Source: an uncultured Eubacteriales bacterium
GTDB lineage: Bacteria > Bacillota > Clostridia > Oscillospirales > Oscillospiraceae
Length of the DNA: 64,000 nucleotides
Assembly (NCBI GenBank): GCA_900546075.1
Contig: URBH01000001.1
Coordinates: forward strand, 96,381 to 160,380
Direction: 5' to 3'
Shown piece after piece: positions 40,649 to 47,960 of the stretch; position 1 is the first letter of the stretch; the number at the start of each line of letters is the position of its first letter. Under the pieces are notes generated by a model. It was given only the letters and a program-made list of their open reading frames with translations, was not told where the DNA came from and ran no database searches. Both the position numbers and the translations under genes were made by a program.

Positions 40649-41839
40649 TTATCCGATTTGCAGTGCGTCTCTGACTGTCTGACCCGCCCGCCGTATGGAT
40701 TCCTCGTTTGCATGCGCGTACATCCCCAACGTGACCGCCGTATCGGAATGACCTAATCTTTCGGACACGCTGACAACGTCCGCGCCGTTGGTAATCGCAA
40801 TACTGGCCGAACTGTGCCGGAGCAAATGCGGGTGGAAATTATTAACTCCGTATCTCTCGCCAAATTTCTTGAAAAATCTGGTGGGAGATTGCGGGTGCAT
40901 CGGTTCCGTTGTCCCGTCCTGCGTGAATACCCACTTGGAAACGCAAGTCTTCGCCTGATCTGTCCACAGCTGTCGAAGGAGCCGCAGCACATCGCCGCCA
41001 ACATCCACAGTACGGGATTTCCCGTTTTTGGGGCTTGTCTCATACACCCCAACCGAAGCAGTGTATTGCAGATTGCGCCGGACGGTTATGGAGCCGTCCT
41101 TGAAGTTGATATCAGCCCATTGCAGCCCGCAGCACTCGCCGCGTCTCAAGCCAGTATCCGCCGCAAGGTTAACATATACCTGCCACTTCAACGGCTCATT
41201 CTCGACACAGGCCAGAACATAGCGCAATTCCTTTACTGTCAGCGCCTTTTCGCTCTCGTCCTTCGGGGCTTCATCCTTGCGCGGTGCTGGCCGCTTCACC
41301 TTTAACATGGGATTTATGGGAACGCTGTCATCAAGGAACGCCATTTCAAAAATGCCGTTGAGAATATTATACAGCTTTACTGTTGTAGCGTGGGCATAAC
41401 CTGCCCGCTGAAAGTCAACCAGCAGCTTTGTTACCATTGCCGGGGTGATCTCCGTTAAGAGGGTATCCCCTAACACCGGGTAAATGTGCTTGTCAAGAAA
41501 CATTCGGTAATTAGAACGCGCGTTTTCGGAGAATGTGGCTTCTTTTGTCGGCATAAACACCCCGTCGGCATATTGGCGCAGGGTCTTGAGCTTTGCCGCC
41601 TCTGCCCGCTCCTCTGCCTCCTTCTGGCGTTCCTCCTCGCGGTTAAGAATCTCCCCTTGATTGCATTTCAGTTCAAAGGCCGCAGCTTGCTTTGCAAGCT
41701 CTCTTTCCGCTGTCCGCTTGCTCCATCCGTCAGGCCAGTACCAGCGCATTGTATAAGGGCTTTTACCATATCCCCGGGAAACGCTGATCTTAAAAAAGCG
41801 CTTCCCGTCTTTTGTTTCCATCAGTTTAGTGCTTGCCAT
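40649..41839 (-). CDS. Tyrosine recombinase integrase of element 2
   Basis: 396 residues. N-terminal arm-binding region (KRFFKISVSRGYGKSPYTMR), core-binding domain (TLRQYADGVFMPTKEATFSE...), catalytic Arg in AADTGLRRGECCGLQW, HxxR in HPHLLRHSSASIAI, and ERLGHSDTAVTLGMYAHA with His and Tyr. Complete and probably active. It differs strongly from the element 1 integrase although both use the same tRNA. Start overlaps the regulator gene by 14 bases. Confidence 0.94.
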   Translation of the reverse strand: MASTKLMETKDGKRFFKISVSRGYGKSPYTMRWYWPDGWSKRTAERELAKQAAAFELKCNQGEILNREEERQKEAEERAEAAKLKTLRQYADGVFMPTKEATFSENARSNYRMFLDKHIYPVLGDTLLTEITPAMVTKLLVDFQRAGYAHATTVKLYNILNGIFEMAFLDDSVPINPMLKVKRPAPRKDEAPKDESEKALTVKELRYVLACVENEPLKWQVYVNLAADTGLRRGECCGLQWADINFKDGSITVRRNLQYTASVGVYETSPKNGKSRTVDVGGDVLRLLRQLWTDQAKTCVSKWVFTQDGTTEPMHPQSPTRFFKKFGERYGVNNFHPHLLRHSSASIAITNGADVVSVSERLGHSDTAVTLGMYAHANEESIRRAGQTVRDALQIG

Positions 41840-42473
41840 TTTCTCCGCACTCCTTTAGCTGGGTACGCTTCTTCAAAGAGATTAGCCCCCGTTCAATTTC
41901 TGTCAGAGCTGCATTTTCAATGATTCGGTCATTTAGTTTCAATGCGCTTAGCACGTAACCCGTATCTTTGCTTTCTCTGGCCGTTCCATCAATGCCGACA
42001 TACACAGGCTTCCGATTCCCGCCTTGATAGTGCAGGAACCAACTTATCAAATATGCAAGCGGCGCAATATCTGCGTTTTTTTCTGCAAAACAGAAATCAT
42101 ACATCAATGCGTCAATCACTGTCGTAAGTTCTTTTCCTGCTCCCCATGCTCTTAAATTGCAAAGTGTGTTTACGGTTTCTTCTGACAGTCCCGTTGCCTG
42201 ACAAATGGCTGTTGCGTCGTGCGTTCTTTCTTCGTAGTCCCCAAGCAGATAACCGCAATCGCAACCAAAAATTTTTGACAATGCAAAAATTGTTTCGATA
42301 TCTGGTAAGCGGTCCTTCTTCTCCCATTCAGAAATAGCCGATTGCCCTTTACCATAGCCGAGTTCGTTCAACTTGTCCGCTAGCGCCTCCTGCGTCAGCT
42401 TTGCCCGTTTACGTTCGTTTGCAAGCCGTTTTCTGAACTCGTCAAGTCTTTTGTTGATTGAAATATCCGGCAT
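41826..42473 (-). CDS. XRE-family regulator (phage-repressor-like)
   Basis: 215 residues from ATG 42473 (AAAGGAGCTG upstream). Helix-turn-helix at about 9-68 (RLANERKRAKLTQEALADKL, GKGQSAISEWEKKDRLPDIE, ALSKIFGCDCGYLLGDYEER), then a C-terminal domain without a recognisable protease motif. Likely lysogeny-type repressor of the rightward operon; translationally coupled to the integrase. Confidence 0.88.
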   Translation of the reverse strand: MPDISINKRLDEFRKRLANERKRAKLTQEALADKLNELGYGKGQSAISEWEKKDRLPDIETIFALSKIFGCDCGYLLGDYEERTHDATAICQATGLSEETVNTLCNLRAWGAGKELTTVIDALMYDFCFAEKNADIAPLAYLISWFLHYQGGNRKPVYVGIDGTARESKDTGYVLSALKLNDRIIENAALTEIERGLISLKKRTQLKECGENGKH

Positions 42474-42511
42474 ATAGATATCAGCTCCTTTTATTTTCAT
42501 CCGATATCTAG

Positions 42512-42549
42512 ATAATAGCATAGACTTCCGGGGTTGTCAAGATTAAAAT
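42512..42549. promoter_or_regulatory. Divergent overlapping promoters of element 2
   Basis: Leftward: TTGACA (42540-42535), 17 bases, TATTAT (42517-42512), reading into the XRE-integrase unit. Rightward, weaker: TAGACT (42521-42526), 17 bases, TAAAAT (42544-42549). The two overlap, so only one can be occupied at a time, the usual layout of a genetic switch. ATATCTAGATAT-like dyad near 42505 may be an operator. Confidence 0.65.
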
Positions 42550-42574
42550 AGATGTAAAGAAAGGGGGTGAAAAA

Positions 42575-42742
42575 ATGTCTCACTTATCAAATGACGCCAA
42601 AAAAGCACAGGCCGAGTACATGCGCGAATGGCGGCGGAAAAACATAGACCGTGTATGCGAAAATAACCGCCGCTACTGGGAGCGAAAAGCCGCGCAGCGA
42701 AAGGAGGAAAGTAGCAATGCCGAGAAGAACAACCAACCTTGA
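42575..42742 (+). CDS. Small basic phage-like protein
   Basis: 55 residues, MSHLSNDAKKAQAEYMREWR..., rich in Arg/Lys/Glu. The YMREWRRKN..R.......YWERKAA pattern is common among small proteins of Clostridia phages, function unknown. AAGGGGGTG precedes ATG 42575. First gene of the rightward operon; the next start lies inside it. Confidence 0.7.
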   Translation: MSHLSNDAKKAQAEYMREWRRKNIDRVCENNRRYWERKAAQRKEESSNAEKNNQP

Positions 42743-42932
42743 CGCCCCGTATCAGTCAATTACCGCTGCGAGCCGTCTCACCGGCCTTGCACAAGGTTTC
42801 ATCCGCGCCGGATGCAAAGCGGGTACCATTCCGCATGTGATGTGCGGCGGGGAATACCGGGTCTGTATGCCGTTATTCCTCAAATCTTTGGAGACTGAAA
42901 GCGCGGCCAACATGAAAGGAGCAAATACATGA
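42717..42932 (+). CDS. Excisionase-like DNA-binding protein
   Basis: 71 residues from ATG 42717, with AAAGGAGG nine bases upstream. YQSITAASRLTGLAQGFIRA and GTIPHVMCGGEYRVCMPLFL look like a MerR/Xis-type winged helix. Probable directionality factor for the integrase at 40649. Overlaps both neighbours. Confidence 0.65.
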   Translation: MPRRTTNLDAPYQSITAASRLTGLAQGFIRAGCKAGTIPHVMCGGEYRVCMPLFLKSLETESAANMKGANT

Positions 42933-43315
42933 ACAAAAGAAAAGCCCGCCCCATCGTTGCAACGACGGGACAGGCAGCAGGAACAGCAGCTTATGACAGG
43001 GCAGCTATTTCCTGTTCGCATTCTACCACAGCGGCGGCTGGTCGTCAATTAGACATTTCCGGCCTGCTTTGCAGAGGGCAGGAACACGCCGTCACCCTCC
43101 GGGATTTGCGCAGCATGACCAGCCTTGACGGGCGTTCAATCCGGCTTGAGATCGAGCGAGCGCGTCGGGGCGGTATTCCCATCATCTCCGGGGCTTCCGG
43201 CTACTTCTTGCCCAAAAATCATACGGAGATCGACATTTTTGTGCGGTCAATGCTGGGTCGCGCCAGAGAAATCGAGATCACGGCGCGGGCTGTCAGAAGG
43301 TGCCGCCTTGACTGA
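42929..43315 (+). CDS. Phage-type helix-turn-helix protein
   Basis: 128 residues; ATGA overlap with the preceding stop. The N-terminal half is low in structure. VTLRDLRSMTSLDGRSIRLE, IERARRGGIPIISGASGYFL and FVRSMLGRAREIEITARAVR follow a pattern seen in phage replication modules (a winged helix that reads GIPI-SG-GY). Precedes the primase, suggesting a role in replication control. Confidence 0.65.
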   Translation: MNKRKARPIVATTGQAAGTAAYDRAAISCSHSTTAAAGRQLDISGLLCRGQEHAVTLRDLRSMTSLDGRSIRLEIERARRGGIPIISGASGYFLPKNHTEIDIFVRSMLGRAREIEITARAVRRCRLD

Positions 43316-43886
43316 CCTTTTCGGAGAGGTTCGGCGGCGGGTATCGGCGCAGGACGCAGCCCGCCAATACGGGCTATCTTTCGACCGCCGGGGCTGGGCG
43401 CTATGCCCGTTCCATGATGACCGCCACGCTTCTATGTCGTTCAAGGACGGCCGGTTCCGGTGCTGGGTCTGCAACGTCGGGGGTGACGCTATCGACTTCA
43501 CAGGCCGCCTGTTTGGCCTTGACGCAATGGGGGCAGTCCGGCGGCTGAATGCTGACTTTGGCCTGGCTTTACCCCTTGACCGGCAGCCCACGCGAGAAGA
43601 ACAGCGAGCCGCCCGCCACCGTCAGGAGATAGCGGACGCACACAGAGCCTTTGAGGAATGGCGTGGCGCTTTTCAAAGGAGGCTTAACGCCGCCTTTAGA
43701 GTGGCACATATCGCCTTACAGCGGGGTGAGCCGTTCACGGAGCAGGAGGCCGCAGCCATTCGGATGCAAGCGACTGTCGAATATTACGCCGACGAGCTGA
43801 CCGGCGGGACAGCGGAGGCGCAAGCCCAAATTTACCGCGGAAGGAGGACGCTTGATAAATGGATAGAGCCGATTTTGAACGACTGA
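43308..43886 (+). CDS. CHC2 zinc-finger primase-like protein without TOPRIM domain
   Basis: 192 residues from TTG 43308 (AAGGTG upstream; no ATG or GTG available in frame). N-terminus LFGEVRRRVSAQDAARQYGL, then the zinc finger CPFHDDRHASMSFKDGRFRC..C with Cys-x2-His and Cys-x2-Cys ligands, as in DnaG. The remaining 100 residues are helical (AFEEWRGAFQRRLNAAFRVA). No TOPRIM catalytic domain follows, so on its own it can only bind primer-start sites; it may work with the ATPase encoded next or with host DnaG. Confidence 0.85.
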   Translation: MTDLFGEVRRRVSAQDAARQYGLSFDRRGWALCPFHDDRHASMSFKDGRFRCWVCNVGGDAIDFTGRLFGLDAMGAVRRLNADFGLALPLDRQPTREEQRAARHRQEIADAHRAFEEWRGAFQRRLNAAFRVAHIALQRGEPFTEQEAAAIRMQATVEYYADELTGGTAEAQAQIYRGRRTLDKWIEPILND

Positions 43887-44914
43887 GCGAAAGCGGAGCT
43901 TTTGCACCGGATGTTTTCAGTTCGTTTGGTTTTTACAGCGTCCCTGATCTGACAGAGGAAGAACGCCGACCGCCGGAATTCATCATCGATGGCATGATAC
44001 CATGCGGCCTCACTTTCCTATCTGGCGCACCTAAAATCCGGAAATCGTTCATGGCCTTGCAGATGGCTACCGCTGTAGCCACGGGACAGCCGTTTCTAGG
44101 CCATGACACCAGGAAATGCGATGTGGCTTACCTTGACCTCGAGGGCAGCAAGAGCCGCATTTCCTTCCGTGCGGAGCGGATGTCAACAAAGATTCCGCGC
44201 AACGTCTTTGTAACAAACTCCATAACTGAGCGGCTGGCAGATGGACTTGTGGACAAACTCCGGCAGCTGCACCGGGAACGCCCGTCTATCCGATTCATTA
44301 TCGTGGACACCTTTTCCCGGGCGCGGGGCAATGTGAGGGTCAGCGGCGCGAATGCTTATGATGCTGATGTCTCATTGCTGGAGCCTGTACAGCGCATGGC
44401 GCTTGAAGAAAATATTGCTGTGCTGTTTGTGCACCACGACAAGAAAGGCGCGGGGCTTGCGTCAGACTCGTTCGAACGCTTGTCCGGCACTATGGGAATT
44501 TCTGGTAGCGCGGACTGTGTCGTCACCCTTGTGGCAGATGGCAAGCGCTTCGATGGGCGGGCAACGATGGAGTTCACCCCGAGAGACGCAAAGGGTGGAG
44601 AAATCAGCCTCGCCTTTGATGAAACCTGTGGCGAGTGGCAGCAGGTCATGGAATCAAAACCCGACCTGCGGGGGAATCCTCTGTGTGCCTGGATAATCGA
44701 ACACGCGCCGGAGCGGCAGCAGGAGGGTAAAACATTCAGCTATGACACCCTGGTTAAATCGGCTTACGGATGCTTCGTTTCTGACCCCGGGGCAGAAGTT
44801 CGGAAGCAACTGCTCCCCCGGAAAGAGGAACTATTTTCCCGGTACGGTATCGGTATCCAAATGGGCGTCAAGTCAAACGGGGCAAGGGGTATCCGCGTGA
44901 TAAATCTGCTGTAA
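43859..44914 (+). CDS. RepA-like replicative helicase/ATPase (AAA_25)
   Basis: 351 residues, RecA-fold ATPase of phage and plasmid replication. FIIDGMIPCGLTFLSGAPKI, then RKSF (Walker A, Lys62-Ser63), YLDLEGS, RFIIVDTFSRARG (Walker B), VLFVHHDKKG (motif with paired His) and GTMGISGSADCVVTL. In Walker A the Gly before the Lys is replaced by Arg61 (GAPKIRKS), one base change away from GAPKIGKS. Overlaps the primase gene by 28 bases. A repeat-rich stretch that could be the origin follows. Confidence 0.88.
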   Translation: MDRADFERLSESGAFAPDVFSSFGFYSVPDLTEEERRPPEFIIDGMIPCGLTFLSGAPKIRKSFMALQMATAVATGQPFLGHDTRKCDVAYLDLEGSKSRISFRAERMSTKIPRNVFVTNSITERLADGLVDKLRQLHRERPSIRFIIVDTFSRARGNVRVSGANAYDADVSLLEPVQRMALEENIAVLFVHHDKKGAGLASDSFERLSGTMGISGSADCVVTLVADGKRFDGRATMEFTPRDAKGGEISLAFDETCGEWQQVMESKPDLRGNPLCAWIIEHAPERQQEGKTFSYDTLVKSAYGCFVSDPGAEVRKQLLPRKEELFSRYGIGIQMGVKSNGARGIRVINLL

Positions 44915-44920
44915 CGCGGT

Positions 44921-45021
44921 GTCCCTGCGTCCCTCTAGGAGGGACACCCTAGCGGGAGAATTGTTTTTGTCTTCGCCCCTGAGGGAGACACACGCCGCCC
45001 CTCTAGGAGGGACGCAGGGAC
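44921..45021. repeat. Repeat cluster behind the helicase gene, candidate origin or regulatory site
   Basis: GTCCCTGCGTCCCTC (44921-44935) is inverted at 45007-45021. CCCTCTAGGAGGGAC occurs directly at 44931-44945 and 44999-45013. GGGAGA/GAGGGAGAC variants lie between. The 100 bp sit between helicase and nuclease genes; clustered direct and inverted repeats are typical of origins or packaging sites, but a transcription attenuator is equally possible. Confidence 0.55.
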
Positions 45022-45048
45022 GGGGGTATTCTGGAAGGAGGTGTTTTT

Positions 45049-45390
45049 TTGAGTGGAAGCAGTTCAGCCCGTAAAGGGGCAAACGGTGAGCGGGAATTGG
45101 CCGCCGTACTCCGTGAATACAGGTACAACGTCGAGTGCGGCGGGTCTATGTCCTTCGGCGAGGTTCCAGACCTTACGGGCTTACCCGGCGTACATATCGA
45201 GTGCAAGAGAGTGGAACGGCTGAACGTGTCGGAGGCCATGAAGCAGGCGCAACGGGACAGCGAACTCTTCAAGGACGGAGCACCCGCGGTGTTCCACCGC
45301 CGCAGCCGCGAAAGCTGGCTTGTAACTATGCGGCTTGCTGATTGGATGGACCTATACCGCGCGCGTGATACCGTGTCAATAAATCCATAG
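45049..45390 (+). CDS. PDDEXK-family nuclease (Holliday-junction-resolvase-like)
   Basis: 113 residues from TTG 45049, with GGAAGGAGGTG upstream. KGANGERELAAVLREYRYNV (Glu14), GEVPDLTGLPGVHIECKRVE (Asp41, Glu51, Lys53) give the E...D...ExK set of the restriction-endonuclease fold, as in Hjc/phage resolvases. Likely processes replication or recombination intermediates of the element. The ExK is written IECKR, fully conserved. Confidence 0.85.
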   Translation: MSGSSSARKGANGERELAAVLREYRYNVECGGSMSFGEVPDLTGLPGVHIECKRVERLNVSEAMKQAQRDSELFKDGAPAVFHRRSRESWLVTMRLADWMDLYRARDTVSINP

Positions 45391-45435
45391 GAGTTTTGCG
45401 GAGCTATATAAAAGCGATGGAAGGAGGAATAAAAC

Positions 45436-45663
45436 ATGGGAACTACACCGCTCAAAGCCATTCGGAGGAAATGCCTAGATTGCTGTTGTGGCAGCTCTAG
45501 CGAAGTGAAGCTATGCACCGTTGATCAATGCGCCCTCTGGCCGTATCGGTTCGGGCGGAATCCGAACAGGCAGCGGGAGCCAACACCCGCACAGCTTGAA
45601 GCCCTTAAAAATGGCCGTGTGCCGTTTGTCTCCGTGGACAAAGTGGGCATTTCGGGAAAATAA
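45436..45663 (+). CDS. Small Cys-rich phage-associated protein
   Basis: 75 residues. AIRRKCLDCCCGSSSEVKLC and TVDQCALWPYRFGRNPNRQR give a CxxCC...C....C cluster that probably binds a metal. Proteins with the CLDCC..S..EV..C....C.L.PYRFG pattern are frequent near phage replication and nuclease genes; function unknown. AAGGAGGAATAAAAC precedes the ATG. Confidence 0.75.
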   Translation: MGTTPLKAIRRKCLDCCCGSSSEVKLCTVDQCALWPYRFGRNPNRQREPTPAQLEALKNGRVPFVSVDKVGISGK

Positions 45664-45738
45664 CGCAGCGGGGAATATAAATACACCCCCACACAAAATA
45701 TTTTTTAATCGGCGTGGCCGAAGAAAGGATTTTTGAAT

Positions 45739-46293
45739 ATGAACTACCAGCAGAAAATTTACAACACCGTCAACAGCTTCATTGAAATGATGGCCGATCT
45801 GGACGGAAAGGAACGGGAAATCAACAAGCAGGTACAGGCGGAAACCCTCGCACGTGTCACCGCAGACCAGCAGCGGGCAGCGTTGAAGGCACAGCGAGAC
45901 GCTGCCTATGCGGGAACTGTCCAGAAAATCGAGCGTATCCGCGTCAGTCATGCGGAAGCCGTAGACCGGTGGAATACCCTTGACGGCTCCAAGCTTCACG
46001 CAGATGCGGAAATTCTGAAAATGGATATCCCCATGAATCCGGTGCAGTATCAGCAGCTTTGCGACAAGCACAAGGACAACAGTTTAATGCTTTCGCTTCT
46101 TTGTCAGTATGCCGACCGGCACAAAGAATCCGCCCTTTACGCTGACCGTCCCGCAGATGCCGCAACCCGTAAGACTGAGTTTAACGACTATGCCGCCCGC
46201 GCGGTCAATGTTTGCCGGGAGCCGCAGAGTATCCGCGCCGGGTTATTCCTCTCCAACAACGGCGTTCCCGCCTCCTGCGGTTACGAATACTAA
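45739..46293 (+). CDS. Coiled-coil protein of unknown function
   Basis: 184 residues from ATG 45739 (AAAGAAAGGA ten bases upstream). Residues 10-80 form a long charged helix (DLDGKEREINKQVQAETLAR, AALKAQRDAAYAGTVQKIER) likely to be a coiled coil; the C-terminal half is helical with no recognised motif. Last gene before the terminator at 46301. Confidence 0.65.
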   Translation: MNYQQKIYNTVNSFIEMMADLDGKEREINKQVQAETLARVTADQQRAALKAQRDAAYAGTVQKIERIRVSHAEAVDRWNTLDGSKLHADAEILKMDIPMNPVQYQQLCDKHKDNSLMLSLLCQYADRHKESALYADRPADAATRKTEFNDYAARAVNVCREPQSIRAGLFLSNNGVPASCGYEY

Positions 46294-46300
46294 AAAACAT

Positions 46301-46337
46301 GGGAGCCGTCATGTGACGGCTCCCTGGTCTTTTTTTG
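46301..46337 (+). terminator. Terminator of the rightward operon of element 2
   Basis: 10-bp stem GGGAGCCGTC/GACGGCTCCC (46301-46310/46315-46324), ATGT loop, T-run to 46337. Confidence 0.9.
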
Positions 46338-46398
46338 GTGGAAATTTCTGGACTTTTCCGCACTTCCGGGAAGGCCGTTACGGCCTTACTGGCTTTTG

Positions 46399-46593
46399 TT
46401 ATTCGGTAGGGTCTTTTTCTCCAATGCAAGCAAGCACATAATCACGCAAAACGGCGTTAGAGGTTTTACCCTGTCCTTTGCAGTAGTCCTTGAATTTTTC
46501 GGCCTGGTTTTTTTTGACCCTGCACGCCAGACTCGCAATGTTTTCTTTCTGATATTTCGCGGACGCTCTTTTCTGTGCTTCTGATGGTGCCAT
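46399..46593 (-). CDS. Ribbon-helix-helix-type small protein
   Basis: 64 residues. KRASAKYQKENIASLACRVK (strand) and KFKDYCKGQGKTSNAVLRDY (helices) match the short RHH proteins common in Firmicutes mobile elements. AAAGGAGGTG upstream of the ATG. Faces the divergent small genes at 46786 and 46943 across an operator-rich region; probably their repressor. Confidence 0.75.
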   Translation of the reverse strand: MAPSEAQKRASAKYQKENIASLACRVKKNQAEKFKDYCKGQGKTSNAVLRDYVLACIGEKDPTE

Positions 46594-46610
46594 AGATTCA
46601 CCTCCTTTTT

Positions 46611-46710
46611 TTATCCTCTTTTATCCTCTTTTATCCTCGCCTATTATATCATAAGTCAATATGATTAACCATGTACAAATTGTACAGAATATATAGTTAA
46701 TCATTGTACA
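46611..46710. promoter_or_regulatory. Operator region between RHH gene and divergent small genes
   Basis: TATAAT (46648-46643, minus strand) with an upstream TG (extended -10). TTATCCTC repeats three times with 10-bp period (46611, 46621, 46631), giving tandem GAGGATAAAA in the RHH leader. TGTACAAATTGTACA (46672-46686) is a perfect odd palindrome; TGTACA recurs at 46705-46710, and GATTAAC (46663-46669) is inverted as GTTAATC (46696-46702). Likely autoregulatory sites. Confidence 0.6.
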
Positions 46711-46785
46711 TTATTCCATCTTGATATATGTTTAATCACAGATTATTATAGAGCCATATCAAGCAAAACAAGGAGGAATCATTTT

Positions 46786-46950
46786 ATGAAAGCGAAAACG
46801 CCACGGGAGCAGCTCCAAGAAATAATCGAAGACATGTCAGTCAATGAACTGTATATCTTACTGGCCGCTTTTCGGTACTCCCAAGAACATCCGGACAAGA
46901 CGCCGGAGGAATGCGTTATGTGGGCAAGAGGAGGAAATAACAATGGATGA
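46786..46950 (+). CDS. Small helical protein, unknown
   Basis: 54 residues, MKAKTPREQLQEIIEDMSVN then ELYILLAAFRYSQEHP. Strong CAAGGAGGAATC site before ATG 46786. Two short amphipathic helices; overlaps the next gene by eight bases. Small pairs of this kind are common in Clostridia phages; no function known. Confidence 0.6.
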   Translation: MKAKTPREQLQEIIEDMSVNELYILLAAFRYSQEHPDKTPEECVMWARGGNNNG

Positions 46951-47053
46951 TCGCGAAATACTGAAAATGGGACTCATGAAGCTGCTGGATGAAATACCAC
47001 TGGAACGGCTGAAAGCACTGTACATCAAAGCACTGGTAGCCAAAGCGTCGTGA
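46943..47053 (+). CDS. Very small helical protein, unknown
   Basis: 36 residues (MDDREILKMGLMKLLDEIPL then ERLKALYIKALVAKAS). GAGGAGG precedes ATG 46943. It resembles the preceding protein in being a helix-turn-helix-sized amphipathic peptide; it may be a regulator or small antitoxin-like peptide. Coding status supported by the ribosome binding site and the overlap only. Confidence 0.5.
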   Translation: MDDREILKMGLMKLLDEIPLERLKALYIKALVAKAS

Positions 47054-47101
47054 ATCCCGACGGAGGGCGTGGGGGTTTGTCCGGGGATTCCAGAAGTAAA
47101 G

Positions 47102-47134
47102 AAAGCGCCGTCCCAATTCGGGGCGGCGCTTTTT
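47102..47134 (+). terminator. Terminator of the two small genes of element 2
   Basis: 13-bp stem with one mismatch (47102-47114 with 47120-47132, AATTC loop), then T-run. Confidence 0.82.
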
Positions 47135-47215
47135 ACAATCTGGGTTTGGCGTGGTATATTCTTTGGTGCAAGGCGGCGGGACGCCTTGCGCTGTCCCGGT
47201 TCATTTTTTGCCCAC

Positions 47216-47237
47216 CTCAATACTTTGCTCAATACTT
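47216..47237. repeat. Integrase arm-type repeat, right end of element 2
   Basis: Two CTCAATACTT units (47216-47225, 47228-47237) forming the same 22-bp sequence as 40592-40613. About 100 bp from the tRNA att core. Confidence 0.7.
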
Positions 47238-47300
47238 CTGCAAAATCGCGCAAAAATCCCGAATTTCATTTTTCCCCGGAAAGTTTGTAAAAGCATAGTA

Positions 47301-47336
47301 AAAAACCGCTCAAATCCATTGATTTAAGCGGTTTTT
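47301..47336 (-). terminator. Terminator of tRNA-Thr, supplied by element 2
   Basis: 16-bp stem with one mismatch (47301-47316/47321-47336), T6 on the minus strand. Begins two bases after the CCA end, inside the element. Confidence 0.85.
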
Positions 47337-47338
47337 GT

Positions 47339-47414
<76 letters not shown>

Positions 47415-47577
47415 ATATTCATTTCTGCGTCCGTTTCACCCGGACAGCTTCACTATTATATAATAGAGTCTGCGAATTGTCAAGCTTTTTTTGCGAAAAA
47501 AGCAGGATTTTGCTTGCCGGAAGAAGCGCCTGCCGCCGCGTATGACGGCAGGCGTCTTTTCCTCATTTTTGTTAGGT

Positions 47578-47919
47578 TTACACCAGCTCGATGACTGCCA
47601 TCTCAGCAGCATCTCCCCGGCGGGCGCCGGTGCGGGTCACTCTGGTGTAGCCGCCGTTGCGGTCAGCGTACTTGGGAGCGATCTCCTTGAACAGCTTGTT
47701 GGCAACGTCTTCCTTGGTGATGAAAGACAGCGCCTTACGATAAGCTGCCAGGTTGCCCTTCTTGCCCAGAGTAATCATTTTCTCAACCACAGGCTGGACT
47801 TCCTTGGCACGATAGAAGGTGGTCTCCATCTTGCCATTGGCCAGCAGGTCGGTTACCTGCTGACGCAGCAGGGCCTTTCTCTGTGCGCTGGTTTTACCCA
47901 GCTTACGAGTGCCGAACAT
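47578..47919 (-). CDS. rplQ: 50S ribosomal protein L17
   Basis: 113 residues; binds at the exit-tunnel side of the large subunit. [20 protein letters not shown] and [20 protein letters not shown] are diagnostic. Last gene of the alpha operon, 41 bases after rpoA. Confidence 0.97.
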   Translation of the reverse strand: MFGTRKLGKTSAQRKALLRQQVTDLLANGKMETTFYRAKEVQPVVEKMITLGKKGNLAAYRKALSFITKEDVANKLFKEIAPKYADRNGGYTRVTRTGARRGDAAEMAVIELV

Positions 47920-47960
47920 GAACGTTTCCTCCTTTTTTGAAAGGTATCTCGATACTTAAC

